Assembly (NCBI RefSeq): GCF_043195135.1
Contig: NZ_JBAFWP010000003.1
Length of the DNA stretch: 64,000 bases
From: NCEH01 sp043195135
GTDB lineage: Bacteria > Pseudomonadota > Alphaproteobacteria > Rhizobiales > Xanthobacteraceae
Strand: one strand, 5' to 3'
Positions 52,109 through 61,449 of this stretch are shown piece after piece. How positions within the stretch are numbered: the stretch's first letter is position 1; each line of letters opens with the position of its first letter. The position numbers and the translations under genes were made by a program. The notes under the pieces are model-generated. The model was not told where the DNA came from and searched no databases. It worked only from the letters and a program-made list of their open reading frames with translations.

Positions 52109-53694
52109 TCCGTCTCGTCATCCTCCTCGTACTGCTCGCCGCCGTCGCGTTCGGTGCCTCCTGGCTCGCCGACCGGCCGGGCGAGATCACCCTGGTCTGG
52201 CAGGGCTGGCGCCTGGAAACCAGCGTGCCGGTGGCGCTCGCCGCCCTGGCCCTGTTCAGCGGCGTGCTACTGCTGGTGTGGCGGCTGCTCTCGCTGCTGC
52301 TCTCCTCGCCGCGCCTCATCGCCCGCTTATCGCGCCGCCGGCGCCGGGAAAAGGGCTGGGCCGCCGTCTCGCGCGGCCTGCTCGCCATCGGCGCGGGCAA
52401 TGGCACGGAAGCCAAGAAAGCCAGCCAGGACGCCGCCCGCCTGCTGCCGCACGAGCCGCTGACCCATCTGCTCGCGGCCCAGACCGCCCAGTTCGAGGGC
52501 GATCCCGAACTGGCGCGGGCGAGCTTCCGCCTGATGCTGGAATCCCCCGACACGCGCCTGCTGGCCCTGCGCGGCCTGCATATGGAAGCGCGCCGCGCCG
52601 GCGATCTTTCCGCCGCGCGCCTGCTGGCGGAACAGGCGGCCGAGCAGGCTCCGTCGCTGGCCTGGGCGGCCGATGCGGTGATCGAGGCGCGCTGCGCCGA
52701 GGGCGATTATCCCGGCGCCCGCGCGGTGCTGGAAAAGCAGATGGCGGCGAAGGGCATCGACAAGGTGCAGCACCGCCGCCGCCGCGCCATCCTGCTGGCC
52801 GCCCAGGCCATGGCGGTGGAAATCTCCGACCCGCCGGTGGCCAAGGAACGCGCGCTCGAAGCCGTGCGCCTCGCCCCGACTTTGGTGCCCGCCGCCGCCG
52901 TCGCCGGGCGCCTGCTCGGCGCGGCCGGGGAATTGAAGAAGGCGCTCAAGATCGTCGAGGCCGCCTATGCCACGACGCCCCATCCCGAACTGGCGGAAGT
53001 CGCCGCCCATCTGCGGCCGGGCGATGCCGCGCTCGACCGGCTGAAGCGCATCCGCCTGCTCGCCGCCAAGGCGCCGGCCCATCCGGAGAGCGCGATCGCG
53101 CTCGCCCATGCCTGCATCGACGCGCTGGAATTCGGCGAGGCGCGCGCCGTGCTCCAGCCGCTGGCGGCGGAGCCGACCCAGCGCATCTGCCTGCTGATGG
53201 CGGAGCTGGAAGCGAGCGAACACGGCGATATCGGCAAGGCGCGCGAGTGGGCCGCCCGCGCCGTGCGCGCGCCGCGCGATCCCGCCTGGATCGCCGATGG
53301 CGTGGTCTCCGAGCAATGGGCGCCGCTCTCGCCGGTCACCGGCAAGCTCGACGCCTATGTCTGGGCCGTGCCGCCGGGCGTTGCCGCGACCCCGATCCTG
53401 GAACATGAGGCCGAGCGCGTGCGCGCCGCCATCGCCGCCATTCCGGCAAAGCCCGTGGCCGCGCCCGTGAGCGAGGGACCGCCGCCCGAAAGCAATGGCG
53501 CGGGGAGCGAGGCCGCGCCCAACGGCACCCACGCGCCCGCCCGTGCGGCCGAGCCAGCCCGGAGCGAAGGGGCGAAGACGGAGCCGTCCAAGGCGCCGCC
53601 TCTCACCGCCCTGCCGCCGCTGCCGGACGATCCCGGCCCGGAGCTTGACGACGACGAGGCGCTCGCCCCCCGCTCCCGCCCCGCCGGCGTGTGA
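52105..53694 (+). CDS. hemY: HemY N-terminal-domain TPR protein
   Basis: A 529-residue protein with two N-terminal membrane spans (VIRLVILLVLLAAVAFG, VALAALALFSGVLLLVWRLL), the HemY_N motif PGEITLVWQGWRLETS and then TPR-like helices (ARALLAEQAAEQAPSLAWAA... through 380). A long disordered Pro/Ala/Glu-rich tail follows (from about 420). The start codon is GTG. Not the protoporphyrinogen oxidase also called HemY; exact role in haem synthesis is unclear. Confidence 0.88.
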   Translation: MIRLVILLVLLAAVAFGASWLADRPGEITLVWQGWRLETSVPVALAALALFSGVLLLVWRLLSLLLSSPRLIARLSRRRRREKGWAAVSRGLLAIGAGNGTEAKKASQDAARLLPHEPLTHLLAAQTAQFEGDPELARASFRLMLESPDTRLLALRGLHMEARRAGDLSAARLLAEQAAEQAPSLAWAADAVIEARCAEGDYPGARAVLEKQMAAKGIDKVQHRRRRAILLAAQAMAVEISDPPVAKERALEAVRLAPTLVPAAAVAGRLLGAAGELKKALKIVEAAYATTPHPELAEVAAHLRPGDAALDRLKRIRLLAAKAPAHPESAIALAHACIDALEFGEARAVLQPLAAEPTQRICLLMAELEASEHGDIGKAREWAARAVRAPRDPAWIADGVVSEQWAPLSPVTGKLDAYVWAVPPGVAATPILEHEAERVRAAIAAIPAKPVAAPVSEGPPPESNGAGSEAAPNGTHAPARAAEPARSEGAKTEPSKAPPLTALPPLPDDPGPELDDDEALAPRSRPAGV

Positions 53695-53704
53695 GCAGGC
53701 GGGG

Positions 53705-54517
53705 GTGGGACGCGATCCTTATCCCCGCCGCATCGTCTGCCTCACCGAGGAGACGGTGGAGACGCTTTATCTGCTTGGCGAGGACCACCGCATCGCCGGC
53801 GTATCCGGCTATGCGGTGCGCCCGCCCCGCGTGCGCAAGGAAAAGCCCCGCGTCTCCGCCTTCGTCTCGGCGGACCTGCCGAAGATCCTGGCGCTTGAAC
53901 CGGACCTGGTGCTGGCCTTTTCCGATCTCCAGGCGGATATCGTCGCCGATCTCGCCCGCGCGGGGCTGGAGGTGCATGTCTTCAACCAGCGCTCCATCGA
54001 CGGCATCTTCGCCATGATCGCGACCCTCGCCGCCCTTGTGGGCGCGGCCGAAAAAGGGGCCGCGCTCATCGCCGATCTGGACGCGCGGCTGGAGGCGGCC
54101 AAGGTCCGCGCCGCCGCACGCGCCGTGCGCCCCCGCGTCTATTTCGAGGAATGGGACGCGCCGATGATCTGCGGCATCGGCTGGGTGTCGCAATTGGTGG
54201 AAATCGCCGGCGGCATCGACATCTTCGCCGACCGCGCCCATGGCCGCGCGGCCCGCGATCGCTTCGTCAGCGAGGCGGAGGTGATCGCGCGGGTGCCCGA
54301 CATGGTCATCGGCTCCTGGTGCGGCAAGAAGTTCAATCCCGCCCGCTTCGCCGACCGTCCGGGCTTCGACGCGCTGCCCGCCGTGCGCGCGGGGCGGCTG
54401 CACGAGATCAAGTCGAGCCTCATCCTGCAACCCGGCCCGGCGGCGCTGACCGACGGGCTGGAGGCTCTGCTGGCGCTGTTCGATGGTTTCGAACGCGAGC
54501 CGCCGCGCGCGGTCTGA
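53705..54517 (+). CDS. BtuF/FepB-type substrate-binding protein lacking an export signal
   Basis: About 270 residues of the periplasmic binding protein type III fold: RIVCLTEETVETLYLLGEDHRIAGVSGYA, DLPKILALEPDLVLAFSDLQADIVADL, and C-terminal LHEIKSSLILQPGPAAL. The only in-frame starts are a GTG at 53705 or very near, giving no signal peptide; the gene almost overlaps hemY. Cobalamin-binding-like annotation is common for this group; cytoplasmic or moonlighting role is inference. Confidence 0.75.
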   Translation: MGRDPYPRRIVCLTEETVETLYLLGEDHRIAGVSGYAVRPPRVRKEKPRVSAFVSADLPKILALEPDLVLAFSDLQADIVADLARAGLEVHVFNQRSIDGIFAMIATLAALVGAAEKGAALIADLDARLEAAKVRAAARAVRPRVYFEEWDAPMICGIGWVSQLVEIAGGIDIFADRAHGRAARDRFVSEAEVIARVPDMVIGSWCGKKFNPARFADRPGFDALPAVRAGRLHEIKSSLILQPGPAALTDGLEALLALFDGFEREPPRAV

Positions 54518-54540
54518 GGGTTTTGATTTTGTGCATTCTC

Positions 54541-54738
54541 CCCCCTCACCCCAACCCTCTCCCCGTGGGGGAGAGGGGGTGACACAGCGACGGGTGGGGG
54601 CCCCACGCGCCGAAAACGCCATAAGGCCCCTCTCCCCGTGGGGGAGAGGGGGCGGCGATGCGACGGATGGGCACCTCACGCGCCGAAAAAACCATAAGCC
54701 CCCTCTCCCCGTGGGGGAGAGGGTCGGGGTGAGGGGGG
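54541..54738. repeat. 73-bp-period palindromic array bounded by inverted repeats
   Basis: A 23-bp palindrome built on CTCTCCCC-G-T-GGGGGAGAG occurs at 54555-54577, 54628-54650 and 54701-54723, an exact 73-bp period; the intervals share CACGCGCCGAAAA and CATAAG. The array is closed by inverted ends: CCCCCCTCACCCCAACCC at 54541-54558 and its near complement at 54721-54738. It fills the gap between the BtuF-like gene and lepA; nothing else is seen in 54739-54892 apart from the likely lepA promoter. Confidence 0.85.
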
Positions 54739-54892
54739 CCGAGAACGGACCCGCCGCGCTCGCGCCGGCGCGCCCAAGGGAAGCCCACCGACCCCCGGAG
54801 CCGCCCCGCCGGCCACGCACGATCCCCGTCGCGGCAGGGACAAAAGCCGCGCGCGCCTTGTGGCTGCCGAATGCCGGTGCTATGCGGCGCGG

Positions 54893-56698
54893 ATGACCGC
54901 AACGCCGCAGACCCATATCCGCAATTTTTCCATCGTCGCCCATATCGACCATGGCAAGTCCACGCTCGCCGACCGGCTGATCCAGCTCACCGGCGGCTTG
55001 AGCGAACGCGAGATGACCGAGCAGGTGCTCGACAATATGGATATCGAGCGCGAGCGCGGCATCACCATCAAGGCGCAGACCGTGCGCCTGTCCTACAAGG
55101 CCAAGGATGGGGAGACCTATATCCTCAACCTCATCGACACCCCCGGCCATGTGGACTTCGCCTATGAGGTGAACCGCTCGCTCGCCGCCGTCGAGGGTTC
55201 GCTCCTGGTGGTAGACGCCTCCCAGGGCGTCGAGGCGCAGACGCTGGCCAATGTCTATCAGGCCATCGACAACAATCACGACATCGTCCCGGTGCTCAAC
55301 AAGATCGATCTGCCCGCCGCCGAACCGGAAAAGGTGAAGGCGCAGATCGAGGACGTGATCGGCATCGACGCCTCCGGCGCCATCGGCATCTCGGCGAAGA
55401 CCGGCCTCAACATCGACCAGGTGCTGGAAGCCATCGTCACCCGCCTGCCGCCCCCGGTGGGCGACCGCGACGCGCCGCTGAAGGCGCTGCTGGTGGACTC
55501 CTGGTACGACACCTATCTCGGCGTCGTGGTGCTGGTGCGCGTGGTCGACGGCGTGGTGAAGAAGGGCCAGCGCATCAAGATGATGCGCACCGGCGCCGCC
55601 TATGACATGGACCGCGTCGGCGTGTTCACCCCGAAGATGGTGGCCATGGAGAGCCTCGGCCCCGGCGAGATCGGCTTTCTCACCGGCTCCATCAAGGAAG
55701 TGGCGGAAACCCGCGTCGGCGACACCATCACGGAAGAGAAGCGGCCGTGCGCGGAACCCCTGCCGGGCTTCAAGCCGGCCCAGCCGGTGGTGTTCTGCGG
55801 CCTGTTTCCGGTGGATGCGGCGGATTTCGAGGATCTGCGCGCCGCCATGGGCAAGCTGCGCCTCAACGACGCCAGCTTCTCCTTCGAGATGGAGACCTCG
55901 GCGGCGCTGGGCTTCGGCTTCCGCTGCGGGTTTCTCGGCCTGCTGCACCTGGAGATCATCCAGGAGCGGCTGGAGCGCGAATTCAACCTCGACCTGATCG
56001 CGACCGCGCCCTCCGTCATCTACGAGATGGAGATGAGCGACGGCACCACCATCGACCTGCACAATCCCGCCGACATGCCGGACGTGGTGAAGATCAAGGA
56101 AATCCGCGAGCCCTGGATCCGCGCCACCATCCTCACCCCGGACGATTATCTCGGCAGCGTGCTCAAGCTCTGCCAGGACCGGCGCGGCAATCAGATCGAG
56201 CTGACCTATGTGGGCGCGCGCGCCATGGTCACCTATGATCTGCCGCTGAACGAAGTGGTGTTCGATTTCTACGACCGGCTGAAGTCGATCTCCAAGGGCT
56301 ATGCCTCGTTCGACTACAACATCACCGACTATCGCGAGGGCGACCTTGTGAAGATGTCGATCCTGGTCAATGGCGAGCCGGTGGACGCGCTCTCCATGCT
56401 GGTGCACCGCACCCGCGCCGACCATCGCGGCCGCGCCATGTGCGAGAAGCTGAAGGATCTGATTCCCCAGCATCTGTTCAACATTCCGATCCAGGCCGCC
56501 ATCGGCGCCAAGGTGATCGCCCGCGAGACCATCAAGGCCCTGCGCAAGGACGTGACCGCCAAATGCTATGGCGGCGACATTTCCAGAAAGCGCAAGCTGT
56601 TGGACAAGCAGAAGGAAGGCAAGAAGAAGATGCGCCAGTTCGGGCGCGTCGAGATTCCCCAGGAAGCCTTCATCGCCGCGCTCAAGATGGACGATTGA
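54893..56698 (+). CDS. lepA: elongation factor 4 (LepA)
   Basis: A 601-residue ribosome back-translocase GTPase: G1 AHIDHGKSTLADRL, G3 DTPGHVDF, G4 NKIDLP, and LepA-specific C-terminal GGDISRKRKLLDKQKEGKKKMR. Length and order are normal. The start is the ATG giving MTATPQTHIRNFSIVAHIDHGK. The DUF1508 gene follows after 85 bp. Confidence 0.97.
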   Translation: MTATPQTHIRNFSIVAHIDHGKSTLADRLIQLTGGLSEREMTEQVLDNMDIERERGITIKAQTVRLSYKAKDGETYILNLIDTPGHVDFAYEVNRSLAAVEGSLLVVDASQGVEAQTLANVYQAIDNNHDIVPVLNKIDLPAAEPEKVKAQIEDVIGIDASGAIGISAKTGLNIDQVLEAIVTRLPPPVGDRDAPLKALLVDSWYDTYLGVVVLVRVVDGVVKKGQRIKMMRTGAAYDMDRVGVFTPKMVAMESLGPGEIGFLTGSIKEVAETRVGDTITEEKRPCAEPLPGFKPAQPVVFCGLFPVDAADFEDLRAAMGKLRLNDASFSFEMETSAALGFGFRCGFLGLLHLEIIQERLEREFNLDLIATAPSVIYEMEMSDGTTIDLHNPADMPDVVKIKEIREPWIRATILTPDDYLGSVLKLCQDRRGNQIELTYVGARAMVTYDLPLNEVVFDFYDRLKSISKGYASFDYNITDYREGDLVKMSILVNGEPVDALSMLVHRTRADHRGRAMCEKLKDLIPQHLFNIPIQAAIGAKVIARETIKALRKDVTAKCYGGDISRKRKLLDKQKEGKKKMRQFGRVEIPQEAFIAALKMDD

Positions 56699-56783
56699 GG
56701 CACCCGCCGACGGCGGCTTTGCCTGAGGTGCGGAAATAAGGCACCGTTCCGCGCCGGGATCAGCCCGGCGACAGGAGGATGCC

Positions 56784-56969
56784 ATGGCGACGTTCGAAGT
56801 CTACAAGGACAAAGCGGGCGAATTCCGCTTCCGCTACAAGGCCTCCAACGGCGAGGTCATGTTCGCGTCCGAGGGCTATAAGGCGAAGGCCTCGGCGCTG
56901 GCCGCCATCGATTCCATCAAGAAGAATGTGCCGGGCGCGAAGGTGGACGACACGACCGTCGCCTCCTGA
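56784..56969 (+). CDS. DUF1508 (YegP-like) protein
   Basis: A 61-residue protein that is a single DUF1508 module (FEVYKDKAGEFRFRYKASNGEVMFASEGYKAKASALAAIDSIK). YegP has two; single-copy forms are common in Rhizobiales. Cytoplasmic, unknown role. AGGAGG before the ATG. Confidence 0.9.
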   Translation: MATFEVYKDKAGEFRFRYKASNGEVMFASEGYKAKASALAAIDSIKKNVPGAKVDDTTVAS

Positions 56970-57258
56970 GCCACACGGCCCGGTCGGCCCTGCGCACCCG
57001 CGCCACCTGAACGGGAAAACGCGCCCGGAAACAATATGTTGCGCCGGACGCACGTTTGTCATGCCGGGATGCTACGTGCGGCAGGTCGCCCGGGGGGGCC
57101 GGCCGTCGGGGATGCTCGGGAGGGGGGCGCCCGTGCCTGTGCGCACGGGGGCAGGTCCTGTGCGTCCCCGCGTCCGCCCGGCGGGCAACACCCAAGTCAC
57201 AGCCTGGAGCGTCCGCCGGCCCGCCGTCGTCGGCGCTCCCTCACGTTCGAGGTTTTCC

Positions 57259-57954
57259 ATGGCCGGTCCGCACACCGAAGGACACCTGATCGAACGGATC
57301 GGCTGGCTGCGCGCCGCCGTGCTCGGCGCCAATGACGGCATCGTCTCCACCGCCAGCCTGATCGTCGGCGTCGCCTCCGCCTCCGCCACCCATTCCGACA
57401 TCCTGGTGGCCGGCGTCGCGGGCCTCGTCGCGGGCGCCATGTCCATGGCGGCGGGCGAATATGTGTCGGTCAGCTCCCAGTCCGACACGGAGAAGGCCGA
57501 CCTCGCGCGCGAGACCGCCGAACTCAAGGCCGATCCCATCGCCGAGCGGCGCGAACTCGCCGCCATCTATATCAATCGCGGGCTGGAGCCGGCTTTGGCC
57601 CACCAGGTGGCCGAGCAATTGATGGCGCGCGACCCGCTCGAAGCCCATGCGCGCGACGAGCTGGGCATTTCCGAATTCACCACCGCCCGGCCGATCCAGG
57701 CCGCGCTCACCTCCGCCGCCTCGTTCGCGGTCGGCGCCATCCTGCCGTTGCTGATGGCCGTGGTGACCCCCGCCGGGCTCCAGGTGCCGGTGGTGGCGGG
57801 CGCCTCGCTGGTGTTCCTTGCCGTGCTGGGCGCCGTCGCCGCCAAGGCCGGCGGCGCCGAAGTGGTGCGCGCCACCGCGCGCGTCACCTTCTGGGGCGCG
57901 ATCGCCATGGCCGCCACCGCCGGCATCGGCGCGCTCTTCGGCACCGTGGTCTGA
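57259..57954 (+). CDS. VIT/CCC1-family Fe/Mn transporter
   Basis: A 231-residue membrane protein with five spans. The first has the family signature RAAVLGANDGIVSTASLIVGVASA; AAGEYVSVSSQSDTEKADLARE links to a cytoplasmic helical, acid-rich region (ELAAIYINRGLEPALAHQVAEQLM) that binds metals in relatives. Exports or stores iron or manganese. Its stop codon begins a series of 15-bp repeats. Confidence 0.9.
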   Translation: MAGPHTEGHLIERIGWLRAAVLGANDGIVSTASLIVGVASASATHSDILVAGVAGLVAGAMSMAAGEYVSVSSQSDTEKADLARETAELKADPIAERRELAAIYINRGLEPALAHQVAEQLMARDPLEAHARDELGISEFTTARPIQAALTSAASFAVGAILPLLMAVVTPAGLQVPVVAGASLVFLAVLGAVAAKAGGAEVVRATARVTFWGAIAMAATAGIGALFGTVV

Positions 57955-58007
57955 CGCGGATCGGTCTAAAGCCGACAGGTCTAAAGCCGACAGGTCTGAA
58001 ACGAGAG
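57948..58007. repeat. 15-bp tandem repeats spanning the VIT stop codon
   Basis: Four 15-bp units start with GGTCTRA: 57948-57962 (diverged, contains the TGA), two identical GGTCTAAAGCCGACA units (57963-57977, 57978-57992) and a diverged fourth. In the gene's frame they supply TGA, TAA, TAA and TGA in succession. Confidence 0.85.
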
Positions 58008-58033
58008 CGGCGGGCGCATCGGCCCGCCGTCCC

Positions 58034-59314
58034 TCACGGCATCAGGCGGCGCGCCAGCACGAACAGCACGCCCGCCGTCACCAGCGAGGGCAAGGTCGCG
58101 CCGAGGTCGGGGAGAAAGGCCGTCACCGCATGGAAGGTGACGATGCCGATGCCCCAGGACAGGATGCCGGCGATGTTCCACCCGCCGGAAAACCAATAGG
58201 CGCCGCGCACGCGGGTGATCTCGTCCACCGCGACGCGGCGCTTGCGCACGATGAAATGGTCCGCCAGCACCACGCCGAACAGCGGCGCGAACACCGAGCC
58301 GATCAGCAGCAGGAAGCCTTCATACTGGGCCAGCGGCACCAGCAAGGCGATCAGCGTGCACAGGGCGCCGAAGCCGAGCGCGAGATGCGGCACCGCCAGC
58401 GGCACCAAGGTGCCGGTGGAGACGGCCGCCGAATGGATGTCGGCGAAGGCGTTGTCGGTTTCGTCCAGCAGGATCAGCAGCAGCGCGAAGCCGCCGCCGG
58501 CGCTCGCCAGCGCCACCACGATGGTGCCCTCCCCACCCGAGGCCAGGGCATAGGCGGCGCCGAGCCCGTAGAACCAGATGTTGGCCACCAGATAGCCGAG
58601 CGCGCCGCCCCGGAACATGCTGCCGGAGGACTTGCCGAAGCGGGTATAATCGGAAATCAGCGGCAGCCAGGACAGCGGCATGGCCACCACCAGGTCGATG
58701 GCGCCGCCGAAGCTCATCTCGCCGGTGCCGGCCTTGGCGAACAGCGCGGCGAGATCGTAATTCGCCATCAGCCGCCAGGTCAGCCACACCGCCGCGCCGA
58801 GCAGCAGATAGAGGCCCCAGGCACGCAAAAACCGCCGCACGAACGACACCGGCCCCATCACCGCGATGGCGGTGGCGAGCACGCCGAACAGCAAGGTCCA
58901 CACGCCCGGCAGCGAGAAGCCGAACGCCTGCTTGGACAAGGCTTCCGCCGCCTCGCCCATGATGATGATCTCGAACGCGCCCCAGCCCACCAATTGCACC
59001 ATGTTGATGAGCGTCGGCAGGATCGCGCCGCGCAACCCGAGCGCGGGGCGCAGGCTCGCCATGGCGGAGAGCCCGGAATCGGAGCCGATCACCCCGACGG
59101 CGGCGAGCAGGATCACCCCGAGCACGGTGCCGGCGATGATTGCGAGAAACGCCGTGCCGAGGCTCAGCGCGGGAACCAGCAGCGCGCCGGCCTGGAGCAC
59201 CAGCAGGCCGATGCCGAGGCTGAACCAGAGGGCGAAGGCATCCGAGCCGGAGAAGACCCGCCGATGGGCGGGCACGGGCGTCAAGGGATCATAGGTGGTC
59301 GCGGCGGATTCCAT
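58034..59314 (-). CDS. NCS1-family permease (CytX/cytosine permease-like)
   Basis: A 426-residue transporter with about twelve membrane segments: LWFSLGIGLLVLQAGALLVPALSLG, NMVQLVGWGAFEIIIMGEAAEAL, VAMPLSWLPLISDYTRFGKS and FAPLFGVVLADHFIVRKR. CytX members carry hydroxymethylpyrimidine for thiamine synthesis; others cytosine or allantoin. I see no TPP riboswitch in the 5' region, so the substrate stays open. Start at MESAATTYDP. Confidence 0.87.
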   Translation of the reverse strand: MESAATTYDPLTPVPAHRRVFSGSDAFALWFSLGIGLLVLQAGALLVPALSLGTAFLAIIAGTVLGVILLAAVGVIGSDSGLSAMASLRPALGLRGAILPTLINMVQLVGWGAFEIIIMGEAAEALSKQAFGFSLPGVWTLLFGVLATAIAVMGPVSFVRRFLRAWGLYLLLGAAVWLTWRLMANYDLAALFAKAGTGEMSFGGAIDLVVAMPLSWLPLISDYTRFGKSSGSMFRGGALGYLVANIWFYGLGAAYALASGGEGTIVVALASAGGGFALLLILLDETDNAFADIHSAAVSTGTLVPLAVPHLALGFGALCTLIALLVPLAQYEGFLLLIGSVFAPLFGVVLADHFIVRKRRVAVDEITRVRGAYWFSGGWNIAGILSWGIGIVTFHAVTAFLPDLGATLPSLVTAGVLFVLARRLMP

Positions 59315-59714
59315 CGGGTCACTCAACGGCGCTGGCGCAGCCGGCCCGTTCGAAGGCCGGCGCGGAGGATTGGACCGCGGCACCTGAGGCTTTGCGGAGT
59401 CCGCTCCATCTAAAGCGCGTTTCCCATCGAGGGAAGCGGGCATCCGCCGTATTGCGGGATTTCGCAGCCTCGGGCATGGACGACCTCTGGTCCGGTTCCA
59501 GGTCCGGTTCCAGGTCCGGCTCCAAGGCCGTCGCCTTTCATGGCTGGCGCCCGTGCGGAAGAGCATCGTCATCCACGGGCTCGTCCCGGCCATGACGCGC
59601 AAAGACGCCGGCCTTCAGAAGCCGGCCTTCAGAAGAAAGAAAAGCGCGCGCGCGTGCCGTGAGGCGCCTCGACGATGCGCCCCGCCGCCCCCCGCCGCCG
59701 AATGTCGATGGGGC
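59315..59714. repeat. gap with a 12-bp tandem triplication and a REP-like palindrome
   Basis: GGTCCGGTTCCA is repeated at 59489-59500, 59501-59512 and, with one change, 59513-59524. A 31-bp palindromic element at 59567-59597 (CGTCATCCACGGG...CCCGGCCATGACG) belongs to the same family as the element at 46523. No gene is recognised in the gap. Confidence 0.75.
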
Positions 59715-60596
59715 CTAATCCAGGTCCAGGTGAACCGGCAGCATCTCCAATTGCTCCCGCACTTCCCGCGCGGTCGCCATCATCAGCCGCATGCGCCGCT
59801 TCTGCATGCGCGCGACGTCGGTTTCGCGCGCCCGGCTCTGTTCGAGAATGACGAAAAACTCGTGCTCGACGGTCGGGAACGTGTGCTTGATGCGGAAGTC
59901 CACGGCGCCGAGGGCGTGCAGTTCCTCGATGATCAGCACGAAGCTGCTGGGCGTGAAGCACCAGGCGTGGCAGTCCACATAGTCTTCGTTCTCCGGGTCG
60001 CTCTGCTCCCGGAACACCCCGTAGGATTGCCAGATCGGGCATCCCGAGAAGCTCGGCGTCCCGAGTGGACCGGGCGCCCAGGCCACGCGGCCGTCGCTAT
60101 TGACCACCGAGGTCTCGTATTCGAACCGGGTGGCGCGGCTGTGCTTGGTGAGGCCCAGGCGATTGGCTTCGAGCCAGCCCGCCGTGGTGCTGAGCGGGCG
60201 GAAGAAATCGAAGCACCAGCGCTTGTCGGGCACAGCGAGCGCGATCACCGCGCCCGGCTTCAGCAGGATCGCCAGCGAGCGCAGGAACGCGATGGGGTCC
60301 GGGATATGTTCGAGCACATGGCTGGCGATGCAGGCATCGAACGCGCCGTGATAGACCTTGGGGATGGCGTCCACCATCGGGCCGCCGCGCCACACGAAGT
60401 CCACGCGCTCGATGCGCGAGACGTCCACGTCCACATGGTTGCGGTATTTCTCCCGCAATTCCTGTTCGCTGGCGTGATCGATGGAATAGACGTTCCATCC
60501 CTCTTCCCGGCTGCATACGGGACGAAACAGCGGCCCGATCTCGAGCACGCGCATGCTCTTGTCGATGCCGTAAAGCAGCTTTTCTGAACGATCCAT
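59715..60596 (-). CDS. class I SAM-dependent methyltransferase (Methyltransf_11-type)
   Basis: A 293-residue protein: RVLEIGPLFRPV is the SAM loop (Gly-rich loop shortened), FDACIASHVLEHIPDPIAFLRSL the post-I motif, LKPGAVIALAVPDKRWCFD the beta-4 region. The C-terminal half (PLGTPSFSGCPIWQSYGVFREQ...) is unfamiliar and suggests a specific acceptor, perhaps a sugar or glycan. No partner genes adjacent. Substrate unknown. Confidence 0.8.
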   Translation of the reverse strand: MDRSEKLLYGIDKSMRVLEIGPLFRPVCSREEGWNVYSIDHASEQELREKYRNHVDVDVSRIERVDFVWRGGPMVDAIPKVYHGAFDACIASHVLEHIPDPIAFLRSLAILLKPGAVIALAVPDKRWCFDFFRPLSTTAGWLEANRLGLTKHSRATRFEYETSVVNSDGRVAWAPGPLGTPSFSGCPIWQSYGVFREQSDPENEDYVDCHAWCFTPSSFVLIIEELHALGAVDFRIKHTFPTVEHEFFVILEQSRARETDVARMQKRRMRLMMATAREVREQLEMLPVHLDLD

Positions 60597-60703
60597 CCGG
60601 CCCTCAAGGACGCCGCGCGCGCACCGGTCCCCGCCGTGCGCCGCGACAGTTCAAACGTCGCCCGTGGGGCGGCGGACCATCGCCGCCGCCTGAGGGCGCC
60701 GGG

Positions 60704-61237
60704 TCAGCTGCACCGCACGTAGACCATGGTGCCGTAGCGCTTGGAGACTTCCGGGTCCACCCATTTGAGCACCAGCACCTGGCCATCCCAGCGCAGCACC
60801 TGGCGGTCGCGCTCGCCGCCGGCGGGATCCTCGGGCGGCCCGATGAAGGTGGGGCCGCCGGCCGCCTTGGAGACCAGCTCGGTGAGCTTGTTGTCGTCGG
60901 CGAGATACATCATCACGCCGCCATTGGGACCGGCGGTGATGACATAGGGATTGCTGCATTGCGCGCGCGCCTGGGTCTCGGTGCGGGCGGCGTCCTCGGG
61001 GCGGTGGAACGCGGCGAGGCCGTAGCGGCCGACCAGGCTGGCGGCGGGAATCGGGCTGGTATATTGCGGCGCCGCCGGCGGGGGCGGCTCGCTCGGGCCG
61101 GTGGCGCAGGCGCCGAGCCCGAGGCCGCCGATGACGGCGGCGACCATGCCGAGGCGATAGAAGGAGATGGCGGAACGGCGAACAGGGCCGGTGTCGCAGG
61201 CATCCCCGGCGACGGACCGAACTGCGGACTGAGACAT
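60704..61237 (-). CDS. lipoprotein of unknown function
   Basis: A 177-residue protein; a hydrophobic segment with lipobox LGLGAC (Cys44) follows a 30-residue n-region, so the mature lipoprotein begins CATGPSEPPPP. The C-terminal part (SNPYVITAGPNGGVMMYLADDNKLTEL, DRQVLRWDGQVLVLKWVDPE, MVYVRCS) resembles the small beta-barrel of protease-inhibitor-like periplasmic proteins of Rhizobiales, not a known family for me. GGAG before the ATG. Divergent from groES. Confidence 0.72.
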   Translation of the reverse strand: MSQSAVRSVAGDACDTGPVRRSAISFYRLGMVAAVIGGLGLGACATGPSEPPPPAAPQYTSPIPAASLVGRYGLAAFHRPEDAARTETQARAQCSNPYVITAGPNGGVMMYLADDNKLTELVSKAAGGPTFIGPPEDPAGGERDRQVLRWDGQVLVLKWVDPEVSKRYGTMVYVRCS

Positions 61238-61449
61238 TCACAAACTCCGAGGCGAGAGCTTACTCGAATACGGCAACCCGCATGCGGCACCGCGCCCGTC
61301 GGGGAAACAGGGCGAGGCGCAACCATAAAGCCTGTTCGTCGCGGCGTCGATGCTTGGCCCTGCACACAAATTCGCGTCGCCGCCGCCCCGGCATGCTCTG
61401 GATGTCACTTTATGCGGCCATCTCTTACACATTGGTAAGTCCACCTGCC

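Noticed and set aside
54541..54738. CRISPR array based on three evenly spaced palindromes.
   Set aside because: The 'spacers' are similar to one another, only three units exist and no cas genes are nearby; a REP-type array fits better.
53603..56785. A 1,060-codon minus-strand frame opposite hemY-btuF-like-lepA.
   Set aside because: Shadow of plus-strand genes; it also reads through the palindromic array.
59315..59480. Possible TPP riboswitch ahead of the CytX-like permease gene.
   Set aside because: I could not find the conserved CUGAGA and ACCUGA...GGAUAAU-type segments in the leader on the gene strand.
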